The position numbers and the translations under genes were made by a program. From NCBI GenBank assembly GCA_947466085.1, contig CANIEC010000037.1, positions 1 to 34,317 on the forward strand: 34,317 nucleotides of DNA, written 5' to 3'. Below, one piece after another: positions 17,972 to 26,913 of the stretch. A model generated the notes under the pieces. That model did not search any database. It was not told the DNA's origin and saw nothing but the letters and a program-made list of their open reading frames with translations. Within the stretch, counting starts at the first letter, position 1, and every line of letters begins with the position of its first letter. This DNA comes from Rhodospirillales bacterium (GTDB lineage Bacteria; Pseudomonadota; Alphaproteobacteria; Reyranellales; Reyranellaceae).

Positions 17972-18559
17972 CTAGTTGCGCTCCATCACGCGCTCCAGTC
18001 GTCGCGTCAGGAACCAGGTGAGCGCGAGGAAAGCCACGAGCATGGCGATCCCGAAGACCGAAAGCGCATCGGTCATGGTCTTTTCCGAGACGAAGCCGAA
18101 ACCGTAGCCGGCCGAGACGGCGATGCCCGCCCACAGGCCGGCCGCGATGAAGTTCAGCACCAGGAAGCGCGGCCAGCTCAAGGTGGAGGCGCCGTAGGCG
18201 AAGCCCGCGACGTTGCGAATGATGCGCGGATAGCGATGGATCAGGATCATCCAGACATGGTGGCGGGCCGCCAGCCGTGCGGCCGTCTCGACGGCGCGCT
18301 GAAGGCGCGGGATGCCGCGCAGCCAGCGTGTCCCGAAGCGCCGGCCGATCCAGAAGCGCAGGACGTCGCCTGCGAACGTGCCGGCCCAGCAGGCCGCCAG
18401 TGCCTGCTCATAGCCCAGCGCACCGGCCTGCGCGGCGTAGCCGGCGAAAAGGGCCAGCAGGAGGCTGTTGGCCATCGAGTAAACGGTGAGGAAACTGTAG
18501 GCGGCGTCGCCGTGCTGGCGAATGAAATCCAGGAAGGAAGCTAGGTCGCCGTCGAGCAT
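17972..18559 (-). CDS. DedA/VTT-domain membrane protein
   Basis: This 195-residue protein fits the DedA (SNARE-associated, VTT) family: a hydrophobic N-terminal half, FAGDVLRFWIGRRFG (the G-D-x3-[FY]-x-[IL]-G-R-x2-G motif) near residue 65, and IHRYPRIIRNVAGFAYGAS in the position of the family's R-F-x-P-x-x-R signature. It also has terminal membrane helices. DedA proteins act as inner-membrane lipid scramblases or flippases and support membrane potential. The start lies only ~18 bp beyond a strong terminator, leaving little room for a private promoter, so expression may depend on read-through from the OmpA-like gene. Confidence 0.85.
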   Translation of the reverse strand: MLDGDLASFLDFIRQHGDAAYSFLTVYSMANSLLLALFAGYAAQAGALGYEQALAACWAGTFAGDVLRFWIGRRFGTRWLRGIPRLQRAVETAARLAARHHVWMILIHRYPRIIRNVAGFAYGASTLSWPRFLVLNFIAAGLWAGIAVSAGYGFGFVSEKTMTDALSVFGIAMLVAFLALTWFLTRRLERVMERN

Positions 18560-18576
18560 CCGCCCTGCCTACAACG

Positions 18577-18606
18577 AAAAAGGCGGCCCCGCGAGGGGCC
18601 GCCTTT
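18577..18606 (-). terminator. Rho-independent terminator of the OmpA-like gene
   Basis: A 12-bp perfect stem (AAAGGCGGCCCC / GGGGCCGCCTTT) with a 4-base loop is followed, read on the minus strand, by a run of T residues. It lies 25 bp beyond the stop of the OmpA-like gene. The run of A residues before it on the plus strand could make it partly bidirectional, but no plus-strand gene ends here. Confidence 0.9.
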
Positions 18607-18631
18607 CCTTGCTACCGTCGAGATGACGGGT

Positions 18632-19297
18632 TTAGATCGGGCGGCCGGGCCAGCGATAGCCGGGGGCCGGCAGCGGAATCTTCGCCGAGATCAGTGCGTC
18701 CTCGAGAGTCGGGATGCCACCGGCATAGTCGCCGGCTTCGCACTTCGCCATGGCGGCGGCCTCAGGCGCACCGATCACCGACGTCCGATACTCGCGCCAC
18801 TTGTCGCTCAGCGCCTTGCAGTACGAGCGCGGGTCGGAGAACACCGTGCTCACCGTGGCCTGGCCACCGACCGAGATCTCGACGCGGCGGTTCTGCGGCT
18901 CGCGGACATTGTCGCCGGTCTGCACGAGCAGTCCTTCTTCGCCACGGCCGTTGACCGAGATGGCCGTCGCCGGCACGCCCTCGCGGACGAGCTGTTCCTT
19001 GACCGAGTTCGCGCGGCGCAGCGACAGCGCCATGTTGTACTGCGGCGAGCCCGACGTGTCCGTATGCCCGGTCGCCACGATATTGGCGCTGCCACGGGTC
19101 TTGTAGGCCTGCGCGGCCTGACGGACCGTGTCGACGGCCTGGGCGGTCAGGTTCGAGCGGTCCCAATCGAAGAAGACCATGAAGGTCTGCGCCTGGACCG
19201 GCGGCGGCGGCGGGGGAGGCGGCGGCGGAGGCGGCTCCGACGCACAAGCGCCCAACAGGAATGTCGCCGCGGCGACGACCAGGAGTTTTCTGAGCAT
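18632..19297 (-). CDS. OmpA family lipoprotein with proline-rich linker and extra C-terminal Cys module
   Basis: This 221-residue protein has a lipoprotein signal (MLRKLLVVAAATFLLGACAS; lipobox LGAC), then a run of 12 prolines. An OmpA-like peptidoglycan-binding domain spans roughly residues 40-145: VFFDWDRSNLT, ATGHTDTSGSPQYN, SLRRANSVKEQL and NRRVEI. It should tether the outer membrane to peptidoglycan. The last ~65 residues are outside the OmpA domain and match the two small lipoproteins at 31715 and 32041 (YCKALSDKWREY, MAKCEAGDY, GGIPTLEDAL). The internal ATG at 19297 gives a clean lipoprotein signal, so the in-frame upstream codons are leader. An EcfG-type promoter lies about 60 bp upstream. 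Confidence 0.9.
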   Translation of the reverse strand: MLRKLLVVAAATFLLGACASEPPPPPPPPPPPPVQAQTFMVFFDWDRSNLTAQAVDTVRQAAQAYKTRGSANIVATGHTDTSGSPQYNMALSLRRANSVKEQLVREGVPATAISVNGRGEEGLLVQTGDNVREPQNRRVEISVGGQATVSTVFSDPRSYCKALSDKWREYRTSVIGAPEAAAMAKCEAGDYAGGIPTLEDALISAKIPLPAPGYRWPGRPI

Positions 19298-19355
19298 GGA
19301 ATGGTTTCCCTCGATTTTCGGATCTAAACCCACGGCGGGTCTGTCCGAGGGCTTA

Positions 19356-19380
19356 AACGCGGTGGCCCCGAGGAAGTTCC
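19356..19380 (-). promoter_or_regulatory. EcfG-type (general stress response) promoter of the OmpA-like gene
   Basis: On the minus strand GGAAC (19376-19380) and CGTT (19356-19359) are separated by exactly 16 bases. This matches the alphaproteobacterial sigma-EcfG consensus GGAAC-N16/17-CGTT. It lies in the short gap between tamB and the OmpA-like gene and would give a 5' leader of about 50 bases. No other intergenic copy was found by eye in this window. Confidence 0.7.
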
Positions 19381-19414
19381 GGTGCCATGCACAAAGAACT
19401 TTCCGTCGTCCGGA

Positions 19415-22400
19415 TCAGTAGTCCCACTCCGCCTTGACGCCGACCCGCCCGCTGGAATTCGCTCCGATGTCGCCCTCGACCTTGATGTTGTCGAAAACGT
19501 CGAGCTGCACCACGCCGCGGCTGGAATTGCCAGCCGCCCCCTGCCGGGCTCCGACATAGACCCCCGGTGCCACGTAGCGCCCCGCTTCGAGGGACACTCC
19601 ACTGGCCGCGGCGCCCGTGGGCTCCCTCTTGGAGGAAGACGCCGAGCCGATGCTCAGCTGGTCGAGCCCCAGCCCCTTGCGCAGCCGGCTCAACGCACCC
19701 TCGCCGGGAGACTGGCCGGTCAGTTCGGCGAGCGCCTGGGCGACCTGCAGGAGCTCCGACGCGCCGAGCTGGGAGGCCGGCTTCCCGAAGATGAGGAGGG
19801 CCATCGCCTCGTCTGGCGGCATGGAGGGCGTGGACGTGATTTCGAGCTTCGGCTCGCGGGCGGTTCCGGTGATCGCGACCCCGATCGTGGCCGAATTCGC
19901 CGTCGTGGTTGCGAGGAAGTCGAGGCGCGGGTCGATCGTATTGAGGTTGTCCAGGGTCACGACGCCCTTGGAGAAGGTGAGCCGGCGGCTGCCCAGACTG
20001 AACGTGCCGCGCCGCATCGTGAAACCACCGATCACCGCGGGGGCGCTCGGGCTGCCGCCGACGGTGAGCTGGCCGCCCATCTCGGCGTCGAGGCCGCGAC
20101 CGCGCACGAAGATCGCCTGGGGCGCCCGCACGTCGAGCCCCAGCTTGATCGGCGTGGCGTCTGGCGGAGGCGGGGCCTTCGGGGACGTCCGGCGCTGCAC
20201 CGGCTGTGTGGCCGACACGGGGGCGCCCGGCTTGTTGATCTCTCGCACGTCGAGGGTGGGGAAAGACGCGGTCTGGCCGCCGCCGACCGAGATTTCGGCC
20301 CGATCGATGGTGACGGGCCCGGAGATCTCGATACCCGAGGAGGTCGTCCCCGTGACCTTGAGCGTGCTGGAGACCGTCGCCACCATGTCGGGCCGGCTGA
20401 CCAGCAACGCGCGCTGCGTCGCCACCCCGAGGTCGAGCACGAGACCGCGTTCGGCATCGACCCGCATCGAGCCGCTGCCGTTCACGGTGCCAGTACCCGC
20501 CCGGAAGGTGAGCCGCTCTACCTGAAGCGTGTCGCCCTGGAGGACGAAGCGGCCCTGGCCGCCGCTCAGTTTCAGGCCCGCTTCCGGCATGGTCAGCGCA
20601 CCGCCCTCGAAGTCGATCGCACCGGTGCCGGTGATCTGCGTGCCGTTGATGGACACCGACAGGTTGGGCCGGAGCCGGCCGCTCACGTTGCGGATGTCGT
20701 TGCCCAGGAGGGGCGCAAAAGGCGCGATGTCGATCGAGCCTCCCAGGTCGATCTTGGCGGCGACAGGCCCGGCGCCTCGGGGCACGGTTCCGGTGCCTTT
20801 CACCGTCAAGTTCGTGTTGCCGCCAGCGGCCAGCCGCGCGTCGAGGCTCGCCTGCTGGCCGATGAGGGAGGCGGTTCCCTGCAGCGACAGCGCCGGGATC
20901 AGCGCGGCGTCGGGCCGTCGCACGCGGACACCGGCGGCGCTGTAGCTCGCCTCCAGCCGGGGGGCGCTCATCGCACCGGTTGCCCGAACCTTTGCCTGCA
21001 GCGTGCCTTCCAGGGCAGTCCCTGGCGCGAACGTGTCGATCAACGTAAGGGGCAGGCCCGCAATTTCGGTTTGCAGGTCGCTCGCCACGGGATCGAGCGT
21101 GCCGCGCACGGCCACCCGGCCGGCGCCGACGCTCAGGTTCGTCGGATCGATCACGATGCGTGCACCAGCCAGGGTGATCCTGGTTGGCGCGTTCAGGCCA
21201 AGCGGGATGTCGCGATAACGGCCGGTGAATTTCGACAGGGCGACGCGGATATCGTCAGCCAGGAACTCGATCTTGGCCGCGACATCGGCGGACAGTTCCG
21301 GTCCCGAACCCTGGAGGGCGAGGTCGATTCCGCTCGCGCGATCGCCCCTGGCTGTCGCCTTCAGGGTGGACAGCCCGCCGGCGCCGCGCAGGCGGGTCGC
21401 GTCGAGCGTCAGGCTCGTGGCCGCACGGCCGGCCGGGTCGTCGACATGTCCCTTGAGGTCGAGCGTTCCAGCGCCCAGGCCCTGACCCGCAAGGTTGGTG
21501 CCCGTCACCGAGACGTCGAGCCGGCCGGCGGGGGCATTCGGATCGGCCGTGACTTCCGCAACGAGCGAGCCCGCGAAGCCCAGAGCGGCCAGCGCCTCGA
21601 TGTCCTTGAGCTGGGGAATTGCCAGGCGCGCGTGCCCGGTCGTCCGCGTCTGGGCAATGGCAAGATTGGTGACGTCGAGCAGGGCGGTCGACCAGCGTCC
21701 CGTGAGGTTCGGCACCGAGAGGCCGGCGGCCTCTTCATGCGAGAATTTCCCGTCGAGCGACAGGGGCTGGCCCGCGACGTCACCGTCGGCCTGAAGCGAG
21801 CCCGTCAGCTTGCCGCCGGGGGCCAGCGATACGGAGGTGTCGAGCACGAGGCGCCGCGAGGTGATTTTCTGGTAGGCGACATCACGGCTCTCGACCTTGA
21901 GCTTCAGCGAGGTTTCGGGGCCGCCGAAATCCACGGTCGCCGCAGCGGTCGCAGCGCCCTGGACCTCGGCACGGAAGGTCGCCAGCCGGGGCAGATCGAG
22001 GGCGAGGTCGAGGGTGCCCGCCTGCTCGCGGCCACGGCCGGACACGGTGAGCGTGCCGCTGTCGCTTCCGAGCTTCGCGTCCCGGATCGTCCAGGCGCCG
22101 TCGGGTGCGAGGGTGGCGTTGCCGGCGAGACTGACGGTGGCCACCAGACCCTGCGGCACGTCGGGCGCGCCGAAATCGTCGATACGACCCTGCCAACGGG
22201 CGGAGAGATTGCCCTTGTCGATGCCCGCCGTGAGGTCGACCTGCGCCTTGCCGCTCAGCGTTCGGCCGGCCATCGCGGACAGCGGCGCGAGGCTCGGCAG
22301 TTCGACCTTCGCACGCACCTCGCCCTTGTCGTCCGCCGGGACGTAGTCCCCGTCGCCTTTCAGGCGCAGGAGCGGCATGCCAACCTCGAACGAACGAACC

Positions 22401-23416
22401 CTTATCTTGCCGCCGACAAAATCCGAGACCGTGGCATCGACCGTGACGGTGCCGGGTTGCGGCAGGCGGGGATCGAGCGTGGCAAGCTTCAGATCCTGGA
22501 CCGTGCCCCGCACGCGGATCGTGCCGGTGAGCTTGCCGTCCGCCTCGAGATGCAGCCCCTGCCAGGCGACGCCCTGTGCAGGGACGTCGATCGGGCCGGC
22601 GTCGAGGCTGGACTGGAAACCGGTGTCGCTCCCATCGGGCATCCATTTCAGACTGCCCTTCGTGGTCGCCACGTCGCCGGCCTTGGCCGTCAGTTCGGCC
22701 GTGCCGTCCCGTTCGTCGCCCCGGGCCGAGAGCTTCAGGGAGATGTCCGGCAGATCGGGCCGCTGCATCAGCGCCGCCACGATGCCGCCGGACGCCTCGT
22801 CGAGCGTGATGTCGGCTGCGATCCTGCGGGGTGACCGCTCCAGCCGCAGGTCGGCGGTGAGCTTGCCCTTGGGGCCTTCCAGACGGTCGGCCGCGAGCCG
22901 GGCGCTGATTTCGCCGAGGTCGCGGGCGACCGCCGCCTCGCCCCCGATCTTCCAGTGTGAATCGATACCGCCGAGAGCGGCCGCGAGATGCAGGTCGTCG
23001 ATCCGCAGGGCCCGCAGGTCGATGTCGAAGGGGAGCCGGAGGCCGCCGGTCGTGGGCGTGCTTTGCTGATTCTCTTCCTGCGGCACGCGCAGCACGGCGA
23101 TCTTTGCGGCGGACAGGAGCTCGACACCCAGCCTGCGCTTCAACAGCGGTGCGAAAGACCAGGACAGGCGCGCATCCTCGACCTGCAGCCACGGGCCCGT
23201 GCGGTCGGCGATTTCGACGCGTGCCACGCGCAGGTCTGTCGGCACGAAGCCGTCGATGCCGGTGATGCGGATCCGTTGATCGGGCGAGGAGGCGAGGTTG
23301 GAGGCCACGGAGGCCAGCAACCGCTTGCCCGGTGCGGTCTGCAGGCCGGCAAAGGCGAGGCCGAGAAGCGCCACGACGGCGACCAGCCCATAGGCCGCGA
23401 TGCGGAGCGCGCGCAT
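19415..23416 (-). CDS. tamB: TamB-like translocation and assembly module, inner-membrane component
   Basis: This 1333-residue protein has one N-terminal membrane anchor (residues ~5-25) and a very long, repetitive beta-rich body made of alternating hydrophobic strands, the lipid-groove architecture of AsmA/TamB proteins. The C-terminal ~350 residues carry DUF490 marks such as MRRGTFSLGSRRLTFSKG, ITGTAREPKLEITS, ALLIFGKPASQL and the terminal VGVKAEWDY. TamB spans the periplasm and works with TamA in outer-membrane protein insertion and phospholipid transport. The ATG shares its A with the tamA stop (TGATG), so the pair is translationally coupled. The length is typical. Long reading frames on the opposite strand are codon-bias shadows. 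Confidence 0.95.
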   Translation of the reverse strand: MRALRIAAYGLVAVVALLGLAFAGLQTAPGKRLLASVASNLASSPDQRIRITGIDGFVPTDLRVARVEIADRTGPWLQVEDARLSWSFAPLLKRRLGVELLSAAKIAVLRVPQEENQQSTPTTGGLRLPFDIDLRALRIDDLHLAAALGGIDSHWKIGGEAAVARDLGEISARLAADRLEGPKGKLTADLRLERSPRRIAADITLDEASGGIVAALMQRPDLPDISLKLSARGDERDGTAELTAKAGDVATTKGSLKWMPDGSDTGFQSSLDAGPIDVPAQGVAWQGLHLEADGKLTGTIRVRGTVQDLKLATLDPRLPQPGTVTVDATVSDFVGGKIRVRSFEVGMPLLRLKGDGDYVPADDKGEVRAKVELPSLAPLSAMAGRTLSGKAQVDLTAGIDKGNLSARWQGRIDDFGAPDVPQGLVATVSLAGNATLAPDGAWTIRDAKLGSDSGTLTVSGRGREQAGTLDLALDLPRLATFRAEVQGAATAAATVDFGGPETSLKLKVESRDVAYQKITSRRLVLDTSVSLAPGGKLTGSLQADGDVAGQPLSLDGKFSHEEAAGLSVPNLTGRWSTALLDVTNLAIAQTRTTGHARLAIPQLKDIEALAALGFAGSLVAEVTADPNAPAGRLDVSVTGTNLAGQGLGAGTLDLKGHVDDPAGRAATSLTLDATRLRGAGGLSTLKATARGDRASGIDLALQGSGPELSADVAAKIEFLADDIRVALSKFTGRYRDIPLGLNAPTRITLAGARIVIDPTNLSVGAGRVAVRGTLDPVASDLQTEIAGLPLTLIDTFAPGTALEGTLQAKVRATGAMSAPRLEASYSAAGVRVRRPDAALIPALSLQGTASLIGQQASLDARLAAGGNTNLTVKGTGTVPRGAGPVAAKIDLGGSIDIAPFAPLLGNDIRNVSGRLRPNLSVSINGTQITGTGAIDFEGGALTMPEAGLKLSGGQGRFVLQGDTLQVERLTFRAGTGTVNGSGSMRVDAERGLVLDLGVATQRALLVSRPDMVATVSSTLKVTGTTSSGIEISGPVTIDRAEISVGGGQTASFPTLDVREINKPGAPVSATQPVQRRTSPKAPPPPDATPIKLGLDVRAPQAIFVRGRGLDAEMGGQLTVGGSPSAPAVIGGFTMRRGTFSLGSRRLTFSKGVVTLDNLNTIDPRLDFLATTTANSATIGVAITGTAREPKLEITSTPSMPPDEAMALLIFGKPASQLGASELLQVAQALAELTGQSPGEGALSRLRKGLGLDQLSIGSASSSKREPTGAAASGVSLEAGRYVAPGVYVGARQGAAGNSSRGVVQLDVFDNIKVEGDIGANSSGRVGVKAEWDY

Positions 23417-25293
23417 CAGAAAGCCTGCCCCAGGCTGACATAGAGGCCGAAGGGCGGATCGCTTGGCCGGCGGTTCAGCGGCAACCCGACATCGGCGCGG
23501 ATCGGCCCGAAGTCGGTGTAGTAGCGGACGCCGACGCCGGCGCCGACCCTCGGCGCCAACTGCGAGAAGTTCGGCAGGACGTCAGGGTAGGCGCTGCCGG
23601 TGTCTACGAAGGCGACGGCGCCGAACGCCTTGCCGATGCGCTGGCGCAGTTCGACGCTGGCCTCGACCACACTCGCGCCGCCCAGCGGGTTGCCGTAGGC
23701 GTCGAGCGGTCCGGCGGTCTGGTAGACAAAGCCGCGGACCGAGCCGCCGCCGCCGGCATAAAAGAGCTTGTCGGGCGGGATGCCGCCGATGCTGGTGGTG
23801 GGCTCGATGCCGAACGAAGCGCGCGTCGCCAGCACGGTACGGCCGGGCTCGGCAATGTCCCAGTAGTGACGGCCGGTCAGGCGCAGGATGGTGAACATGT
23901 CGCCGCCAGGTCCGGTATCGCCCCACGGCTGGACGTTGAACTCGATGCGATAGCCGCGCGTCGGGTCGAGATCGCTGTTGGCGCGATTATAGAGCACCGT
24001 CCCCTGCAGGCCGAGCATGCGATAGCTCTGGGTGATACCGTTGCGGGTGATGTCCGCGATCTCGGCTGCCAGGCCGACGCGTGCCTGCCAGTGCGGTGAG
24101 AAGGTGCGGTCGAAGCCGCCATAGAAGGTGGCGGCCTTTCTCGTATAGGCAGGGACCACTTCACGCAGCGCCGCCGCTTCCATCCGCAGATCCTGTCCCG
24201 GCAACCACCAGTCGGGTTTGCGGAAGGCGGCGCGGAAGGCAAAGCCGGTGTCCAGGATCGCGTAGCCCTGGCCGATGTGGTTGACCTCACCCGACAGGCG
24301 CAGGCTCTCGGCCTGGCTGAACAGGTTGCGGTGAACCCAGAATCCCTCGACCGCAAAGCCGAGCTGGGTCTCGTAGCTCAAGCCGAAGCCGAACGAGCGC
24401 TGCAGCCGGTCCGTCAGCTCGGCCTCGATCGGCAGCTCGCCATTGGCGTCGAGTTCCGTCGCGGGTTTCAGGCGTACCGCGTTGAACGTGCCGAGCGAGG
24501 TGAGCTTGCCGCGCAGCTCCTCGACCTTGGCCGGCGAGTAGGGCTCGCCCTCCTTGAACGGCACGCGGCGCTGAAGCCAGACCGTGTCGACCTTCTCGGT
24601 GCCGGTGAAGCGGACCGGACCCATCCTGGCCAGCGGGCCGGGCTCCGCCACGAAGGTGATCTCGGCCTCGCGCGTGGCGTGATCGACGATGACCTCTCGG
24701 TCCTTGATGGCGGCCAGGGCGTGGCCCTGCTTGCGCAACTCGTCCAGCAGCTTGTTCTGGGCGGCGATGATGGCGGCGGCATCGGCGGGGTCACCGGGCG
24801 CGATGCCGAGCTCCGCGCGGTCGATGCCGGGCAGCGACTGCTGGGCCCCGGGTGGACGGATGGCAAGAGAGCCGATGCGATAGCGTGGACCTGTATCGAT
24901 CGTGACGTCGACGGTCGCCGCTTCGGTGTCCGGACGCGCTTCGAGGACCTCCAGGGCGGAGGCGTCGGCGATCGGTCGGCCGTCGATCGTGGCATTGATG
25001 GTCGCGTCGTAGAAACCACGCGACCGCAGGGCCGTGTTGAACTGGGCGGCAATCGCCTGCGCGCCCTGCAATATGCCCAGCGCATCACCCGTCAGGGGCT
25101 GCTGCTTCTGGAAGTCTTCCGACAGCTCCTTGAGATCGGACGCCATGCGCTCGTCTCCGGCCACCGCTAGAACGACCTTGCCGTTTCGCGCATCGGCCGC
25201 GCGAGACCACAGCCCCGCCGATGCCGCCCATATAATCGAGATGAGGCAGCATATGCGCGCCCAGCGCAGGAACTCGCGATTCAGAAAGGCCAT
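23416..25293 (-). CDS. tamA: TamA-like outer-membrane protein (Omp85 family)
   Basis: This 625-residue protein begins with a hydrophobic export signal (residues ~10-30, ending SRAADA), followed by POTRA-like modules to about residue 300 and a 16-strand Omp85 barrel. The conserved lid-loop motif appears as GGSVRGF near residue 510, and the C-terminus ends GLYVSLGQAF with a terminal phenylalanine, as barrels recognised by BAM do. TamA inserts in the outer membrane and pairs with TamB, encoded immediately downstream with overlapping codons. The start is the ATG giving MAFLNREF; a TTG 18 bases upstream is possible. No clear Shine-Dalgarno is visible. Confidence 0.93.
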   Translation of the reverse strand: MAFLNREFLRWARICCLISIIWAASAGLWSRAADARNGKVVLAVAGDERMASDLKELSEDFQKQQPLTGDALGILQGAQAIAAQFNTALRSRGFYDATINATIDGRPIADASALEVLEARPDTEAATVDVTIDTGPRYRIGSLAIRPPGAQQSLPGIDRAELGIAPGDPADAAAIIAAQNKLLDELRKQGHALAAIKDREVIVDHATREAEITFVAEPGPLARMGPVRFTGTEKVDTVWLQRRVPFKEGEPYSPAKVEELRGKLTSLGTFNAVRLKPATELDANGELPIEAELTDRLQRSFGFGLSYETQLGFAVEGFWVHRNLFSQAESLRLSGEVNHIGQGYAILDTGFAFRAAFRKPDWWLPGQDLRMEAAALREVVPAYTRKAATFYGGFDRTFSPHWQARVGLAAEIADITRNGITQSYRMLGLQGTVLYNRANSDLDPTRGYRIEFNVQPWGDTGPGGDMFTILRLTGRHYWDIAEPGRTVLATRASFGIEPTTSIGGIPPDKLFYAGGGGSVRGFVYQTAGPLDAYGNPLGGASVVEASVELRQRIGKAFGAVAFVDTGSAYPDVLPNFSQLAPRVGAGVGVRYYTDFGPIRADVGLPLNRRPSDPPFGLYVSLGQAF

Positions 25294-25380
25294 GCCACGC
25301 GACACATACAACGCGCTGCCGACAAAAGGGATGCGCCTGCGATCTCTAGTCGTCCCTGGGCCCCGATCGAACGCGGTCGC

Positions 25381-25950
25381 TCACGGGATGAGAACGGGAT
25401 CGAGCTGGGCGTAACGCCGCTGCTGATCGGTGAAGACGACCATGAAGAGTTGCCGGAAGAGCTGCTCGATGCGCGGATCGGCCGGCCCGCTCGCCTGTGT
25501 CCATGCGGTGGTAAAGGACATGGCCCGGTCGTTCCGGCAATAGATCGCATAGACATAGAATCGACCCGGCGTGCCCGGCTTGAAGCGCGCCGGTTCCCCG
25601 GCGCAGACGGGATCGGCATTGAGATCGTTGGCGGGATCGAACACCAGGACCAGCCGGTAGTCGGGGCTGGCCGGCGGAATCGGGCGGTCGTAGGTGAAGG
25701 TGAGCGCCGGTCGAGGCTTGGCCGCCTGCATCGCCGGCAGGAGGTCGCGTGCCACCACACCGGGATCGACGCCGGGGAAGGCGTTGCCCGCCAGGATCAC
25801 CGGGAAATTCCGGCCGTCGGTGGCGGCAAAGAAATCGCGATAGTCATACTGCGGCGCGTAGTAGACGCCGCCGATCGTGGCGGCGACCGCAAGGGCGGGC
25901 AGCGCGACGAGACCCGCGAGCACGGCGCCGATCCTGGTGGTGAGGCGCAT
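25381..25950 (-). CDS. Exported protein of unknown function
   Basis: This 189-residue protein has a clear Sec signal (MRLTTRIG, hydrophobic stretch, PALAVAA) and a mature domain starting GGVYYAPQYDYRDFF. Recognisable local features are FPVILAGNAFPG, TFTYDRPIPP, DYRLVLVFDPANDL and two cysteines (DPVCAGE, IYCRNDR) that could form a disulfide in the periplasm. I do not recognise the family. AGGAG lies 6 bp before the ATG, so the start is secure. The gene lies 87 bp upstream of tamA on the same strand and may be co-transcribed with it, but nothing in the sequence shows a role in outer-membrane assembly. Confidence 0.75.
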   Translation of the reverse strand: MRLTTRIGAVLAGLVALPALAVAATIGGVYYAPQYDYRDFFAATDGRNFPVILAGNAFPGVDPGVVARDLLPAMQAAKPRPALTFTYDRPIPPASPDYRLVLVFDPANDLNADPVCAGEPARFKPGTPGRFYVYAIYCRNDRAMSFTTAWTQASGPADPRIEQLFRQLFMVVFTDQQRRYAQLDPVLIP

Positions 25951-26104
25951 CGAGAACTCCTGTGGACTGGACGCCAAGCTAGGGTCGCGACGTTCGCCCC
26001 AGCAAATCAGGCCTTCGTGAACGGTCCCGGCCACGGTTGCGGGGGTTTTCGAGTCCTTGCGTTCATGCCACACAAGAAGCCGAAATCTTCTGGAGGACAG
26101 CTCA
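25951..26104. promoter_or_regulatory. Divergent intergenic region (exported protein/tam versus SDR-lig operon)
   Basis: These 154 bp separate divergent start codons. GGAGGA is positioned for the plus-strand SDR and AGGAG for the minus-strand gene. Promoters must lie here, but no confident -35/-10 pair or operator is visible. Confidence 0.45.
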
Positions 26105-26881
26105 ATGGCATCGCCGCTTTTCGACCTTACCGGCAAGGTCGCCGTCGTCACCGGCTCGAGCAAGGGCATCGGCAAGTCGATCGCCCTGCACCTCGCGCTT
26201 CAGGGCGCCAGGGTCGTGGTCTCGAGCCGCAAGGCACCGGCCTGTGAGGAAGCGGCGGCGGAGATCAAGGCGGCCGGCGGCGAGGCGATCGTCATCCCCT
26301 GCAACATCTCCGACAAGTCGCAGTGCGAGAATCTGATCACCGAGACCCGCAAGCAGCTCGGCCCGGTCGACATCCTCGTCTGCAACGCCGCCTCGAACCC
26401 CTATTACGGGCCGAACGAGAAGCTGCCCGACGACGTGTTCATGAAGGTGATGCACAACAACATCCTGTCGAGCATGTGGCTGATCAACTTCTGCCTGCCC
26501 GACATGCGCGCCAAGAAGGACGGCTCGATCATCATCGTCTCGTCGATCGGCGGCGTGCGCGGCACCCCGGTGATCGGCGCCTACGGCATCTCCAAGGCCG
26601 CCGACATGCAGCTCGCGCGCAACCTCGCCGTCGAGTACGGCAAGGACAATATCCGCGTGAACACGATCGCCCCGGGTCTGGTGAAGACCGACTTCGCCAA
26701 GGCGCTGTGGGACGACCCGAAGTATCTCGCCGTCCGCCTCAAGGGCGCCCCGCTCGGGCGCATCGGCGAGCCGGACGATATCGGCGGCATTGCGGTGATG
26801 CTGGCCGGCAAGGCCGGCGCCTTCATCACCGGGCAGACGATCATCGCCGACGCCGGCGTGACCATCGGCAGCGGCGGCTAG
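26105..26881 (+). CDS. Short-chain dehydrogenase/reductase (classical SDR)
   Basis: This 258-residue protein has the Rossmann motif TGSSKGIG near residue 17, the NAA-type motif CNAAS, catalytic VSS (serine) and YGISK (Tyr-Lys), and a C-terminal FITGQTIIADAG typical of classical SDRs. These use NAD(P)H to interconvert alcohols and ketones. A strong GGAGGACAG precedes the ATG. It is the first gene of a plus-strand operon with the LigA-like and LigB-like dioxygenase genes, so it may oxidise a side chain or dihydrodiol ahead of ring cleavage. The specific substrate is unknown. Confidence 0.9.
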   Translation: MASPLFDLTGKVAVVTGSSKGIGKSIALHLALQGARVVVSSRKAPACEEAAAEIKAAGGEAIVIPCNISDKSQCENLITETRKQLGPVDILVCNAASNPYYGPNEKLPDDVFMKVMHNNILSSMWLINFCLPDMRAKKDGSIIIVSSIGGVRGTPVIGAYGISKAADMQLARNLAVEYGKDNIRVNTIAPGLVKTDFAKALWDDPKYLAVRLKGAPLGRIGEPDDIGGIAVMLAGKAGAFITGQTIIADAGVTIGSGG

Positions 26882-26913
26882 ACGCTCCGTACGGAAGCGC
26901 GGGAGGGCTGGGG

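Noticed and set aside
19382..22834. Very long plus-strand open frame of about 1150 codons
   Set aside because: It lies entirely antisense to tamB, is dominated by Arg/Gly/His/Asp low-complexity composition typical of high-GC antisense frames, and has no recognisable domain.
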